Shown here one piece after another: positions 25,235-34,958 of a DNA stretch of 64,000 nt. The stretch comes from Peptoniphilus ovalis (GTDB lineage Bacteria; Bacillota; Clostridia; Tissierellales; Peptoniphilaceae). The first letter of the stretch is position 1, and each line of letters starts with the position of its first letter. The position numbers and the translations under genes are program-made. The notes under the pieces are model-generated. The model saw only the letters and a list, made by a program, of their open reading frames with translations, searched no databases and was not told the DNA's origin. The stretch is from contig NZ_JAHLQO010000003.1 in NCBI RefSeq assembly GCF_018919265.1, positions 124,001-188,000 of the forward strand, read 5' to 3'.

Positions 25235-27495
25235 TATGATCTCTTAACTTCCTTTAAAATATATGACTCAAGTAAGTCGCCTTCTTTGACATCATTAAAT
25301 CCGTCAACCATAAGTCCGCCTTCGTATCCAGTAGCAAGTTCCTTCGCATCATCTTTAAATCTCTTAAGTGAGGAAATATCTCCTTCATGAATAACAATAT
25401 CATCTCTAAGCACTTTGACTTTAGAATTTCTTAAAATTTTACCACTTAATACATAAACTCCTGCAACCATTTGGTTGTTTGGAAGTTTAAATGTTTGTCT
25501 AACTTCACATCTTCCAAGAATTTCTTCAATAATATCTGGATCTAGTAGACCTTTAGCCGCTTGCTCGATATCATTGATAATTTCATAGATAACTCTATAA
25601 GTTCTGATTTCAACCTCTTCTTCCTTTGCAAGATCAATTGCATTGATATTAGGTCTTACGTTAAATCCAATAACAATTGCATTTGATGCAGAAGCAAGGG
25701 TAACGTCAGATTCATTAATTCCACCTACACCAGAGTGAATTACAGAAATCTTAACTTCTTCATTTGAAAGTTTAAGAAGCGATTGAATCAAGGCTTCAAC
25801 AGATCCCTTAACATCAGCTTTTACAACAATGTTAAGTTCTTTTACGTCTTCTTCACTAATCTTTTCAAATAGATTGTCAAGACTTATCTTAGTTGTTTGG
25901 CTAAGTCTTTTTTCTCTAGAAATTTCTGTATTTTTATCAGCTATCGCTTTTGCAGTTTTATCGTCTTTAACTGCATAAATAGTATCTCCGGCATTTGGGA
26001 CATCGTTGAGTCCAAGTATTACAACTGGCATAGAAGGTCCAGCTTTTTTAACTTGCTTTCCTTTGTCATCTTCCATAGCTCTAACTCTACCAGAGCAAGT
26101 TCCTGAAACTATAGAATCACCAAATCTAAGTGTTCCATTTTTAATTAAAACAGTAGCCATAGGTCCCTTTGATTTATCTAAATTTGCTTCAATTATGTTA
26201 CCAATAGCTCGTCTATTAGGGTTAGCTTTTAATTCTCTCATTTCAGCAACAAGAAGGATCATTTCTAATAAGTCATCAATACCTTCTCTAGTTTTAGAAG
26301 AAACTCCAACCATTATAGTATCTCCACCCCATTCTTCAGAAACAAGATTTTCGTTCATTAATTCTTGTTTAACTCTTTCTGGGTTTGCTTCTGGTTTGTC
26401 GATTTTTGTAATTGCTACAATAATTGGAACATCAGCTGATCTTGCGTGAGAGATTGCTTCAACTGTTTGTGGCATAACTCCATCATCAGCTGCTACAACA
26501 AGAATAGCTATATCAGTAGTCTGTGCACCTCTAAGTCTCATTGAAGTAAAAGCTTCGTGACCTGGGGTATCTAAGAAAGTAATCTTTCTACCACTTAAAT
26601 TAACTGTATAAGCTCCAATATGTTGAGTGATACCTCCAGCCTCAGAGTCTGTAACATGAGTTTTCTTAATAGAATCAAGTAAAGATGTCTTACCATGGTC
26701 TACGTGCCCCATAACTGTTACGACAGGTGGTCTAGCTTTAAGATCTCTTTCTTTATCTTCTTTTAATAATCCATATTCTTCTTCAACTGATTCATCTAAT
26801 TGAGGTTCTTCAATTTCTATCTCTACACCCAATTCATCTGCTAAAAGTATGCATGTATCTTCATCAATTGTTTGATTTTGATTTGCCATTACTCCTAGAC
26901 CTATTAATTTTGTTATAACTGTTGAAACAGAAACTCCCAATTGATCTGCAAAATCTTTTACTGTGATTGGTGCTATTACTGTTATAGGATCATCCCCCTT
27001 ATTAGTGTCTTCAGTTTTATGTTTAGACTTAACTCTCTTTTTTGGTTTTTTCTTAGTTAAATCTCTGTTATAAGAATTTTGTTTTTTATTATCTTCTTTT
27101 TCATTAGAAGATTTATTATTATTTTTATTCTTATTGTGATTTTTATTGTTTTTATTATCATCATTTTTATTTTGATGATCTTTTTTAGAATTGTTATGAT
27201 TTTGGTTATGTTTTTTATCTCTATTATTATTTTTGTTGCTATCTCTATTATTGTTAGATTTTTTATTCTTAGTGTCTTCTTTAGTATCTATATTTTTAGA
27301 TTTTTCATTCTTTCTTGGAGATTCATCTTTAGAAGAATTTTTAGAATATAATTTTCTAACTCTTTCTTCATAAGATTCTTCTAAAGTTGACATGTGATTT
27401 TTAACTGGTATTTCAAGTTCATTTAACTTATTTAAAAGTTCCTTACTGCTAATTCCCAGTTCTTTTGCCAACGCGTGCACTCTAATTTTTGACAA
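25234..27495 (-). CDS. infB: Translation initiation factor IF-2
   Basis: About 753 residues from the TTG at 27495 (SKIRVHALAKELG), eight bases after AGGAGG; the GTG at 27504 directly abuts that site. An N-terminal IF2_N module is followed by a very Asn/Lys/Asp-rich linker (about 65-165), a second IF2_N module (ITVKDFADQLGVSVSTVITKL), and the G domain with GHVDHGKT (near 263), DTPGHEAF and TKIDKP. Domains II to IV follow. IF-2 brings fMet-tRNA to the 30S subunit. The linker is low-complexity coding DNA and gives a spurious long hydrophobic ORF on the other strand. Confidence 0.97.
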   Translation of the reverse strand: MSKIRVHALAKELGISSKELLNKLNELEIPVKNHMSTLEESYEERVRKLYSKNSSKDESPRKNEKSKNIDTKEDTKNKKSNNNRDSNKNNNRDKKHNQNHNNSKKDHQNKNDDNKNNKNHNKNKNNNKSSNEKEDNKKQNSYNRDLTKKKPKKRVKSKHKTEDTNKGDDPITVIAPITVKDFADQLGVSVSTVITKLIGLGVMANQNQTIDEDTCILLADELGVEIEIEEPQLDESVEEEYGLLKEDKERDLKARPPVVTVMGHVDHGKTSLLDSIKKTHVTDSEAGGITQHIGAYTVNLSGRKITFLDTPGHEAFTSMRLRGAQTTDIAILVVAADDGVMPQTVEAISHARSADVPIIVAITKIDKPEANPERVKQELMNENLVSEEWGGDTIMVGVSSKTREGIDDLLEMILLVAEMRELKANPNRRAIGNIIEANLDKSKGPMATVLIKNGTLRFGDSIVSGTCSGRVRAMEDDKGKQVKKAGPSMPVVILGLNDVPNAGDTIYAVKDDKTAKAIADKNTEISREKRLSQTTKISLDNLFEKISEEDVKELNIVVKADVKGSVEALIQSLLKLSNEEVKISVIHSGVGGINESDVTLASASNAIVIGFNVRPNINAIDLAKEEEVEIRTYRVIYEIINDIEQAAKGLLDPDIIEEILGRCEVRQTFKLPNNQMVAGVYVLSGKILRNSKVKVLRDDIVIHEGDISSLKRFKDDAKELATGYEGGLMVDGFNDVKEGDLLESYILKEVKRS

Positions 27496-27522
27496 ATTGA
27501 ACACCTCCTAAAAAGAAGCTTA

Positions 27523-27786
27523 TTAATCTACTGACTGTATTAGTTCTTCATATGTTTCTTTACTAATTTCTGTAGAAAATGCTCTATTTAAAGCCTTTGA
27601 TTTTACAGCTTTTTCTAAACAATTCTTGTCATTACATATATAAGCTCCTCTTCCATTTGCCTTTCCAGTTTTATCTATAAAGATTTCATCTTCTTTATTT
27701 TTTACTACTCTAATTAAATCTTTTTTTGGTTTCTGCTCTCTGCAACCTATGCAAGTTCTCATAGGTATTTTCCTAATTTTAGTCAT
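27523..27786 (-). CDS. ylxR: YlxR-family RNA-binding protein (DUF448)
   Basis: 87 residues with the family marks RTCIGCREQKPKKDLIRVV and GKANGRGAYICND. YlxR lies between nusA and infB in most Firmicutes and is reported to bind RNA or act in regulation; its exact role is uncertain. Only 27 bases separate its stop from the chosen infB start, so the L7Ae-like ylxQ gene usually found here is missing. The ATG follows GGAG. Confidence 0.93.
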   Translation of the reverse strand: MTKIRKIPMRTCIGCREQKPKKDLIRVVKNKEDEIFIDKTGKANGRGAYICNDKNCLEKAVKSKALNRAFSTEISKETYEELIQSVD

Positions 27787-27815
27787 TATTCACTCCATTA
27801 AATTAAGAATATTTA

Positions 27816-29072
27816 TTAATCTTCAAGTTCTTCAGAAACTTCTTCATTTTCAGTTTCTTCAATTTCAAAATCTTGTTCTAAATCCGTAGATTCTTCTTCT
27901 GTAGAGATTTCTTCATTATCTAGATTCTCTTCAATAAATTCTACATTTTCATCTAATTCAAGATTTTCTTCTGTATTTTTCTTTTTAGAAAATTCTTCAG
28001 CAAGCTCATCTTCTGTAATTCCTTCTTCTTCAAGGTAGTTTTCAAATTGCTCAACTGATTTTATATCTATTTTCCAACCTGTAAGCTTAGCTGCAAGTCT
28101 TACATTTTGTCCTTCTTTTCCTATTGCTAGAGAAAGTTGATAATCAGGAACTATTGCAAGTGCTGATTTTTCTTCCTCATTAATAAATACTTTTTCAACC
28201 TTTGAAGGGCTTAGCGAATTTGCTATAAATTTATCTATTTCTTTTTCATAAATGACAATGTCAATTTTTTCATTGTGTAGTTCATCAACTATAGAGTTTA
28301 CTCTTTGACCCTTGTATCCCACACAAGCTCCTAAAGGATCAACTTCCTCGTCTCTAGAAAATACTGCGATTTTAGTTCTTGATCCAGCTTCTCTAGAAAT
28401 AGAATAAATTTCAACGATGCCTTCAGTGACTTCTGGAACTTCTAGTTCAAATAATCTCTTTACTAAATCTGGATGAGATCTTGAAAGAACAATTTGCGGT
28501 CCCTTTGTAGACTTTGCAACTGAGAGGATAAGCATCTTATATCTATCTCCATGTTCATAGCTTTCACCTTTTATCTGTTCACTAAAAGGTAGAACTGCTT
28601 CAGTTTTTCCCAAATCAACATATACATTACTATGTGAAGTCCTTTGAACTACTCCAGTTATAATTTCCTTTTCTCTTTCGACATACTCGTCAAAAACTAC
28701 ATCTCTTTGGGCATCTTTAATTCTTTGAATTACCACTTGTTTTGCAGTTTGTGCTGCAATTCTTCCAAAATTTTTTGGATGAATTTCAACATTATATACA
28801 TCTCCAAGTTCATAGTCTTTGTCAATTTGTTTTGCATTTTCTAAAGATATTTGAAGTTGTTCATCTTCAACTTCTTCTACAATTTCTTTAGATGCATAAA
28901 GCTTAATTTCTCCAGTTTCTCTATTCATATTTACAATAACATTTTGTGATGTTCCGTAATTTTTTCTATAACTAGATACAAGAGCTGACTCTAAAGCCTC
29001 AAAAACTATTTCTTTAGAAATACCTTTTTCTTTTTCTATTTCATCTAATGCATCTATAAACTCTTGGTTCAT
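27816..29072 (-). CDS. nusA: Transcription termination/antitermination factor NusA
   Basis: About 418 residues from the ATG at 29072, which follows GGAGG; the ATG at 29084 overlaps that site. An N-terminal RNA-polymerase-binding domain, S1 domain (about 130-200) and two KH domains with DPLGACVGYKGQRV and LAIGKEGQNVRLAAKLTGW. The last 65 residues are a highly acidic Glu-rich tail with no extra repeats. NusA binds RNA polymerase and promotes hairpin-dependent pausing and termination. Its operon begins with a promoter followed at once by a terminator-like hairpin, which suggests NusA-sensitive feedback. Confidence 0.97.
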   Translation of the reverse strand: MNQEFIDALDEIEKEKGISKEIVFEALESALVSSYRKNYGTSQNVIVNMNRETGEIKLYASKEIVEEVEDEQLQISLENAKQIDKDYELGDVYNVEIHPKNFGRIAAQTAKQVVIQRIKDAQRDVVFDEYVEREKEIITGVVQRTSHSNVYVDLGKTEAVLPFSEQIKGESYEHGDRYKMLILSVAKSTKGPQIVLSRSHPDLVKRLFELEVPEVTEGIVEIYSISREAGSRTKIAVFSRDEEVDPLGACVGYKGQRVNSIVDELHNEKIDIVIYEKEIDKFIANSLSPSKVEKVFINEEEKSALAIVPDYQLSLAIGKEGQNVRLAAKLTGWKIDIKSVEQFENYLEEEGITEDELAEEFSKKKNTEENLELDENVEFIEENLDNEEISTEEESTDLEQDFEIEETENEEVSEELED

Positions 29073-29083
29073 ATATTCCTCCA

Positions 29084-29545
29084 TTAAAATTTAATAGCTT
29101 GTTTCATTGAAGATATTGACTTAATAGGAAGAGTAATCTCTTCTTCTTCAGATGTTAAATAAATATTTTGATCATCATAATCTTTTAAAACAGCACTAAA
29201 TTCTTTTTTATTATCCATTGGAGCATAAAGTTTTACTTCAACTTCATTTCCAATATTTCGTCTATAATCATCTTTTGTCTTTAAAGGTCTATCAAGTCCA
29301 GGTGAAGATATTTCAAGATAATAAGGATTTTTCAAAATATCTAATTCATCTAATTTCTTTTCGATCATTCTACTCATCTCTGAACAATCATCTAAATCAA
29401 TTCCATCCTTTTTAAAGATAAATATTGACAATAAATCGTGTTTAGAACCATTTTGAAATTCAATATCTACAATTTCATAACCAAGTTCTTTTGCAGCCTC
29501 TTCTGCTAGTGGGTAAATTTCTTTTTTTAATTCTTTTTTATTCAC
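29084..29545 (-). CDS. rimP: Ribosome maturation factor RimP
   Basis: 153 residues from the GTG at 29545 (VNKKELKKEIYPLAEEAAKELG), which follows GAGGTG; the farther start at 29587 lies inside the upstream hairpin and is rejected. GYEIVDIEFQ, ISSPGLDRPLKT and the C-terminal Sm-like beta domain are visible. RimP is needed for 30S assembly. It is the first gene of the nusA-infB operon, as in most bacteria. Confidence 0.93.
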   Translation of the reverse strand: MNKKELKKEIYPLAEEAAKELGYEIVDIEFQNGSKHDLLSIFIFKKDGIDLDDCSEMSRMIEKKLDELDILKNPYYLEISSPGLDRPLKTKDDYRRNIGNEVEVKLYAPMDNKKEFSAVLKDYDDQNIYLTSEEEEITLPIKSISSMKQAIKF

Positions 29546-29560
29546 ATAACACCTCACTAT

Positions 29561-29592
29561 TAAAAAACAAAGAGTGGGAAACCCCACTCTTT
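29561..29592 (-). terminator. Terminator/attenuator hairpin in the rimP-nusA leader
   Basis: Ten-base-pair perfect stem (29569-29578 with 29583-29592), 4-nt loop, then TGTTTTTT on the minus strand. It lies about 20 nt downstream of the predicted transcript start and 23 nt before the rimP start, so it acts on both polC readthrough and transcripts from the operon's own promoter. Confidence 0.85.
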
Positions 29593-29618
29593 ACCTCTAA
29601 AATATCTTTCTATATAAA

Positions 29619-29646
29619 ATTATATCACAATTTCTCTATTTGACAA
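29619..29646 (-). promoter_or_regulatory. Promoter of the rimP-nusA operon
   Basis: On the minus strand, TTGTCA (plus 29641-29646), 16-bp spacer, TATAAT (plus 29619-29624), in the short gap after polC. It lies upstream of the hairpin at 29569-29592. Confidence 0.75.
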
Positions 29647-29650
29647 GTTC

Positions 29651-32600
29651 TCATAGGTTAAATAAAGAAATTTGATTTGTTTCATCTAAATTATTTAAAA
29701 GTCCATTTTTTTGCAAAATTGAGATAACAGAATTACCAGATTTAGTTCTCTTAGAAAAATCTTCAATTGATAAGAACTTTGATTTTTCAGCTTCTTCTTC
29801 AATTAAATTTGCACAGTTTTCTCCTATGCCAGGAATAGCTCTTAAAGGCATTCTTATTTTTCCATCTTCTATAGTAAACTTAGATGCTTTTGATTTGTAC
29901 AAATCTGGCGCTAAGAATTCAAAACCTCTAGCATACATTTCAAGTGCAACTCTATTTACATTTATTTCTCCCTTGTCCTTTTGTGTAGGCTTTTCAATTT
30001 GTGATAATGCTTCAAGCCTATTCTTCAAAAATCTTGGTCCTTCTAAAATTATTTCTCCATTAAAATCACTTAGTTTAATACTGAAGTGAGTTGCATAAAA
30101 TGCCAATGGATAATTTAATTTATAATAGGCAATTCTAAAGGAAAGCATTACATAAGCAACGGCATGAGCTTTAGGGAACATATACTTTATCTTTTTACAG
30201 GAGTCTATATACCACTCAGGAAGATCTAAATTATTCATAATCTCTTCTTGTTCAGGAGTTAGACCTTTACCTTTTCTAACTTTTTCCATTGTATCAAATG
30301 CCATTTTATTTTCAGCACCAGCATTTATTAGATAAACCATTATGTCTTCTCTTGTTGCAATAACATCTGATAGCTCTGCCCTTCCAGAGTTCACAAGTTC
30401 TTGTGCATTAGAAAGCCATACGTCTGTACCATGTGATAAACCTGAAATTCTCACTAAATCTGCAAAGTTCTTAGGTTTAGTTTCTTTAAGCATGCTGATT
30501 ACAAATCCTGTACCAAATTCAGGTATACCTAAAGTTCCTGTGTCTGTATCAAAAATTTCCTTGTCTAAATTAAGAGCATCAGAACTATTAAAAATCGAAA
30601 GAGTTTCCTTGTCGTCTAGCTTTACATCATTTGCATTTGTTCCAGTGAAATCTTCAAGCATTTTTATAATTGTAGGCCCATCATGACCTAGGATATCAAG
30701 TTTTAAAATCTTTCCATGTATAAAGTTATAATCAAAATGAGTTGTAATTACTCCTGAACTTGGATCATCTGCTGGATATTGAATTGGTGTAAAATCGAAA
30801 ATACTTTTGCTCTTTGGTACAATCATTACACCGCCAGGATGCTGACCACTTGTCCTTTTAACTCCAATTATAGATTTTGAAAGTCTATCGACTTCTACTG
30901 GTGAGATGTTCTTATTTTCAAAGTACTTCTTCACATAACCATAAGCAGTTTTTTCAGCTATAGTTCCTATAGTACCTGCTCTAAATACATATCCTTCTCC
31001 AAAAAGTTCTTCTGTGTATTTGTGAGCCTCAGGTTGATATTCACCCGCAAAGTTTAAATCAATATCAGGTTCTTTATCTCCATAAAATCCAAGGAATACT
31101 TCAAAAGGAATATTGTGTCCATCTTTTCTAAGTGGAGTTCCGCATTCTGGACAATCTTTTTCTGGCATGTCCACACCTGAACCATATTTCAAATCTTCAG
31201 TAAATTCTGAATGTTTGCAATTTGGGCAAACATAGTGAGGCGGAAGTGGATTAACTTCAGTAATACCTGACATAGTTGCTACAAATGATGATCCTACAGA
31301 ACCTCTTGATCCAACTAAAAATCCATCATCATTGGATTTTTTAACAAGTTTTTGAGCAATTATATAAAGAACAGCATATCCATTTGAAATAATCGAATCA
31401 AGTTCCTTTTGTAATCTTTCTTCAACAATTTGTGGAAGATTTTCTCCATAAATTTCATGAGCTTTTTTAAAAGTCATTTGTTTCAAATCTTCATCTGACC
31501 CTTCAATAACTGGTGGAAAAGTTCCATCAGGAATCGGTTTTATATCATCTAAAGATTCTGCAATTTTATTAGTATTTTCAACAACTACTTCGTAGCTTTT
31601 TTCTTCACCTAAATAAGAAAATTCTTTTAGCATTTCTTCAGTCGTCTTAAAATACAATTTTTGTTCTCTGAAAGCTCTCGAATCAGGTCGTCCAGGCTTT
31701 CCATTTAGAACTATCCTTCTTTTTATATCATCAATTTCATCAAGATAATATGTGTCTGAGTCCGCTATAACTGGAATATTTAATTTTTCTCCAATTTCGA
31801 CAATCTTTTTATTTATATCTTTTATATCTTCGATTGTATATTTTCCATCTTGAATTGATAATATATTATCCATTACAGGTTGGATTTCTAAGAAATCATA
31901 ATAATTTGCTATTCTTTCTAACTCCTCTTGTGGTACATTTCTAAAAATAGCATCAAAGAGTTCAGATGAAGAATTTCCAGATCCAATTAATATTCCTTCT
32001 CTATAATTATCTAAAAGTGTTCTAGGAACTTTTGCAGTAAAATTATAAAATTTCATATGCGAAGCCGAAATTAATTTGTATAAATTAGTTAGACCAGTAA
32101 TATTTTTGACTATTAATAATAATGAATTTTCAAATAAACGTTCTGAATGTATGTTTTTAATTTCTTCGTTTAAATTATCAAAATTAAATTCTTTATCTTT
32201 TTTAAACTTTTCAATTAGTTTTATAAACATTGCCGCTGTAGCTTCTGCATCATTTACTGCTCTATGTGCACCTACTAATGAAATCCCTAAATTTTTACAA
32301 AGAGTTCCAAGGTTAAATCTCTTTAAATCACATAATAATGCTCTAGCCATAACTAATGTATCTAAAATTGGATGATTGAATTCTAAATTATTATTTTTAT
32401 ATTCTCTTCTTATAAAAGAAATATCGAACTTAGCATTGTGAGCTACTAAAACTGCATCTTTTGAAAACTCATAAAATTTTGGTATTATATCTTCAATTGT
32501 CGGTTTATCACTTACAAGTTCATTACTTATTCCAGTTAAATTAACAACTACTTCAGGAATTGGTATTTCAGGATTTATAAGTTCTGAAAATCTATCAGTG

Positions 32601-33898
32601 ATAATTCCATTTTCAATTTTAACAGCACCAATTTCTGTAATTTTATCATTTCTAGAAGAAAGTCCAGTTGTTTCAATATCAAAAACTACATAAGTATTAT
32701 ATTCCTTATTTGAATCATAATATGTCACAATCTTTTCTGTGTCGTCTACAAAATTAATATCGGCTCCATATAAAATTTTTAATCCATATTTTTTAGCTGC
32801 ATCCATTGCTTCAGGAAATCCCTGCACATCATTTGTATCGGTAATAGCTAAAGCTTTATTCCCCCACATATTTGCTCTATTTGCAAAATCATCAAAAGAA
32901 GTAACACCCGACATTTGCGACATTTTCGAATGAATTCTAAATTCAACTCTTTTTTCCTCATCATTATCTAACTTATATAATTTTTCTCGTTTTTCTATAT
33001 AGCCAATCATAATAGTTTCGCATCTCGAATAATTATCATAACTAACTTTTCCAGTGATAAGAACGTGATCTCCATTTTTAAAGCTATTTAAGAACTCTTT
33101 GCACTTTTCTGGTTTTAAAAATATTTTAGCCAAAGTAGAAGATGTATAATCAGTTACTGAAAGAGATACTAGAAAATTTTTGTTTTTAAGTTCTCTACAT
33201 TCTACATTAAAGATATCAACTTCAACAGTAATTTTTTGAGAATTTAAATCCATTTGAGCTAGATTTGTAATATTGTCAATATCTTTTCTACCATAACTTG
33301 AAATTTCATTATTTTCACTTTCAGTTTTAGCTTTTGAAATATTTTTTTGAGCTTCAGTCTTTTGTCTTATATAGATATCTTGCTCTTCTTTTTCAATTTC
33401 AACTAAATAATCATCTATACAAGTTTCATTTTGTGATTCATTTTCGCATAATATCTCTACATTGTATTCTCCAAATATTTTAAGCTTTTCTATTAGATGA
33501 TTTTTAAATCCATTTCTAGTTAAGCTATAAAAAGCTTCTTGTGAAGGGATTTTTAAAATTAATTTCTTAAGATTTAAATCTTTACTTATCTCTAAATCAT
33601 TTATCCAAGCTTTTGATGAAGGATTGTATTTTAGTATCTCCTCATAAATTAAAGAATCTTCACTTTCATAAAGAGAAGATTCTAAAAATTCAATATTAAT
33701 TTTATAATCATTGAAATTATTTGAGAAAATTTTACAGATCTCATTTTTTTTAAAATCATCTAAATGTGTTTTAGAATCAATTTTTATAAGAACTTCCATT
33801 TTAGATTTGTTTCTTTTTATAGATTTAATTTCAACTTTATCATCTATTTTTAAATTATTGATACTAAGTTTATTTAGAATATCCTTTAATAAAATCAT
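29651..33898 (-). CDS. polC: DNA polymerase III PolC-type alpha subunit
   Basis: 1415 residues from the ATG at 33898 after AGGTGAT; the start at 33919 lies inside ispG and before that site. Order: N-terminal domain, OB fold, PHP split around an inserted DEDDh exonuclease (FDIETTGLS near 402, HNAKFD, HRAVNDAEAT), a zinc-binding segment CPNC/CPEC (near 890), and the catalytic PDIDLNFAGEYQ (near 944). PolC is the essential leading-strand polymerase of low-GC Gram-positives and carries its own proofreading. Location after rseP-ispG matches clostridia. It ends with SLFNL, which resembles the C-terminal clamp-binding motif QxxSLF (here QISLFNL). Confidence 0.97.
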   Translation of the reverse strand: MILLKDILNKLSINNLKIDDKVEIKSIKRNKSKMEVLIKIDSKTHLDDFKKNEICKIFSNNFNDYKINIEFLESSLYESEDSLIYEEILKYNPSSKAWINDLEISKDLNLKKLILKIPSQEAFYSLTRNGFKNHLIEKLKIFGEYNVEILCENESQNETCIDDYLVEIEKEEQDIYIRQKTEAQKNISKAKTESENNEISSYGRKDIDNITNLAQMDLNSQKITVEVDIFNVECRELKNKNFLVSLSVTDYTSSTLAKIFLKPEKCKEFLNSFKNGDHVLITGKVSYDNYSRCETIMIGYIEKREKLYKLDNDEEKRVEFRIHSKMSQMSGVTSFDDFANRANMWGNKALAITDTNDVQGFPEAMDAAKKYGLKILYGADINFVDDTEKIVTYYDSNKEYNTYVVFDIETTGLSSRNDKITEIGAVKIENGIITDRFSELINPEIPIPEVVVNLTGISNELVSDKPTIEDIIPKFYEFSKDAVLVAHNAKFDISFIRREYKNNNLEFNHPILDTLVMARALLCDLKRFNLGTLCKNLGISLVGAHRAVNDAEATAAMFIKLIEKFKKDKEFNFDNLNEEIKNIHSERLFENSLLLIVKNITGLTNLYKLISASHMKFYNFTAKVPRTLLDNYREGILIGSGNSSSELFDAIFRNVPQEELERIANYYDFLEIQPVMDNILSIQDGKYTIEDIKDINKKIVEIGEKLNIPVIADSDTYYLDEIDDIKRRIVLNGKPGRPDSRAFREQKLYFKTTEEMLKEFSYLGEEKSYEVVVENTNKIAESLDDIKPIPDGTFPPVIEGSDEDLKQMTFKKAHEIYGENLPQIVEERLQKELDSIISNGYAVLYIIAQKLVKKSNDDGFLVGSRGSVGSSFVATMSGITEVNPLPPHYVCPNCKHSEFTEDLKYGSGVDMPEKDCPECGTPLRKDGHNIPFEVFLGFYGDKEPDIDLNFAGEYQPEAHKYTEELFGEGYVFRAGTIGTIAEKTAYGYVKKYFENKNISPVEVDRLSKSIIGVKRTSGQHPGGVMIVPKSKSIFDFTPIQYPADDPSSGVITTHFDYNFIHGKILKLDILGHDGPTIIKMLEDFTGTNANDVKLDDKETLSIFNSSDALNLDKEIFDTDTGTLGIPEFGTGFVISMLKETKPKNFADLVRISGLSHGTDVWLSNAQELVNSGRAELSDVIATREDIMVYLINAGAENKMAFDTMEKVRKGKGLTPEQEEIMNNLDLPEWYIDSCKKIKYMFPKAHAVAYVMLSFRIAYYKLNYPLAFYATHFSIKLSDFNGEIILEGPRFLKNRLEALSQIEKPTQKDKGEINVNRVALEMYARGFEFLAPDLYKSKASKFTIEDGKIRMPLRAIPGIGENCANLIEEEAEKSKFLSIEDFSKRTKSGNSVISILQKNGLLNNLDETNQISLFNL

Positions 33899-33902
33899 AA
33901 TA

Positions 33903-34958
33903 TCACCTGTCGTTTTCAATTACTTGTAGTAATTCTTCTAAAAGCACTTCTTCAGGTACTTTTTTTATAATTTCACCTTTTTTAAATATTAAGCCTTCTT
34001 TATTTCCACAGGCTATACCATAATCAGCTTCTCTTGCCTCACCAGGCCCGTTAACAGCACAACCCATAATTGCAATAGTTAAATTATCATTTAATTTTTC
34101 AAATTTATCTTCTGCCTTTTTAACTATCTCAATTAAATCAACTTTAGTTCTTGCACAAGTTGGACATGAAATCATGTCAATGCCTTCTGTCTTAAGTCCT
34201 AAAGATTTCAAAATTTCTCTTCCTGCAATAACTTCATCTACAGGATCAGAGGTTAAAGAAACCCTAATAGTGTCTCCAATACCTTCTGCTAATAAAGTTC
34301 CTATTCCAATTGCAGATTTAATAGTCCCCTTATAATTTGTCCCAGCTTCTGTAACTCCTAAATGAAGTGGATAATCAGATAGTTCTGAAAATTTTCTATA
34401 ACTTGCTATTGTTAAATTGACATTCGATGCTTTAAGAGAAACTGCAATATCTTTAAAATTATATTTTTCTAAGATTTCAACTTCTTCAAGTCCACTGTAA
34501 GTAATTGAGTTTTCATTAACTCCATTGTACTTGTCTAAAAATTCCTGCTTAATAGATCCAGAATTTACTCCAACCCTAATTGGTAAATTGTAAAACTTGC
34601 AAGCTTCTACAACCTCTTTAATTTTCCACTCTGCTCCAATGTTTCCTGGATTTAGTCTAATTGCATCACTATCATTTTCACATGCAGCTAAAGCAAGTTT
34701 ATAATCAAATTGGATGTCTGAAATAATTGGGATTCTAATCTCTTTTTTAATCTCTCTTAGAGCTTTTGCATCTTCTAAATCATTAACTGCCATTCTAATG
34801 ATTTCACATCCTGCTTCTTCAAGTCTTTTAATTTGTGAAACAGTAGATTTTACATCTTTAGTATTTGTATTAGTCATTGATTGAACTGTAATAGGAGAAT
34901 TACCTCCGACTTCAACATTGCCAACTTTTACTTTTTTCGTTAATTTTCTATTAATCAT
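33903..34958 (-). CDS. ispG: 4-hydroxy-3-methylbut-2-enyl diphosphate synthase IspG
   Basis: 351 residues. TIM-barrel part followed by the iron-sulphur domain with SCPTCARTKVDL (cysteines near 265 and 268) and MGCAVNGPGEAREAD (Cys near 299), the ligands for the 4Fe-4S cluster. It makes HMBPP in the MEP isoprenoid route. The ATG is coupled to the rseP stop. The usual neighbour dxr, the second enzyme of the same pathway, is not between cdsA and rseP here, so the pathway must be completed elsewhere. Confidence 0.95.
   Translation of the reverse strand: MINRKLTKKVKVGNVEVGGNSPITVQSMTNTNTKDVKSTVSQIKRLEEAGCEIIRMAVNDLEDAKALREIKKEIRIPIISDIQFDYKLALAACENDSDAIRLNPGNIGAEWKIKEVVEACKFYNLPIRVGVNSGSIKQEFLDKYNGVNENSITYSGLEEVEILEKYNFKDIAVSLKASNVNLTIASYRKFSELSDYPLHLGVTEAGTNYKGTIKSAIGIGTLLAEGIGDTIRVSLTSDPVDEVIAGREILKSLGLKTEGIDMISCPTCARTKVDLIEIVKKAEDKFEKLNDNLTIAIMGCAVNGPGEAREADYGIACGNKEGLIFKKGEIIKKVPEEVLLEELLQVIENDR

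Noticed and set aside
26006-26449. Plus-strand ORF of 147 residues over infB
   Set aside because: Antisense shadow of the conserved IF-2 G domain region.
27079-27351. Plus-strand ORF of about 90 very hydrophobic Ile/Phe-rich residues
   Set aside because: It is the antisense of the Asn/Lys-rich IF-2 linker; low-complexity AAT/AAA codons read backward give ATT/TTT. No ribosome site.
29546-29587. RimP start at 29587
   Set aside because: It would begin inside the terminator hairpin and adds a non-conserved Cys/Phe-rich leader; GTG at 29545 has a GAGGTG site.
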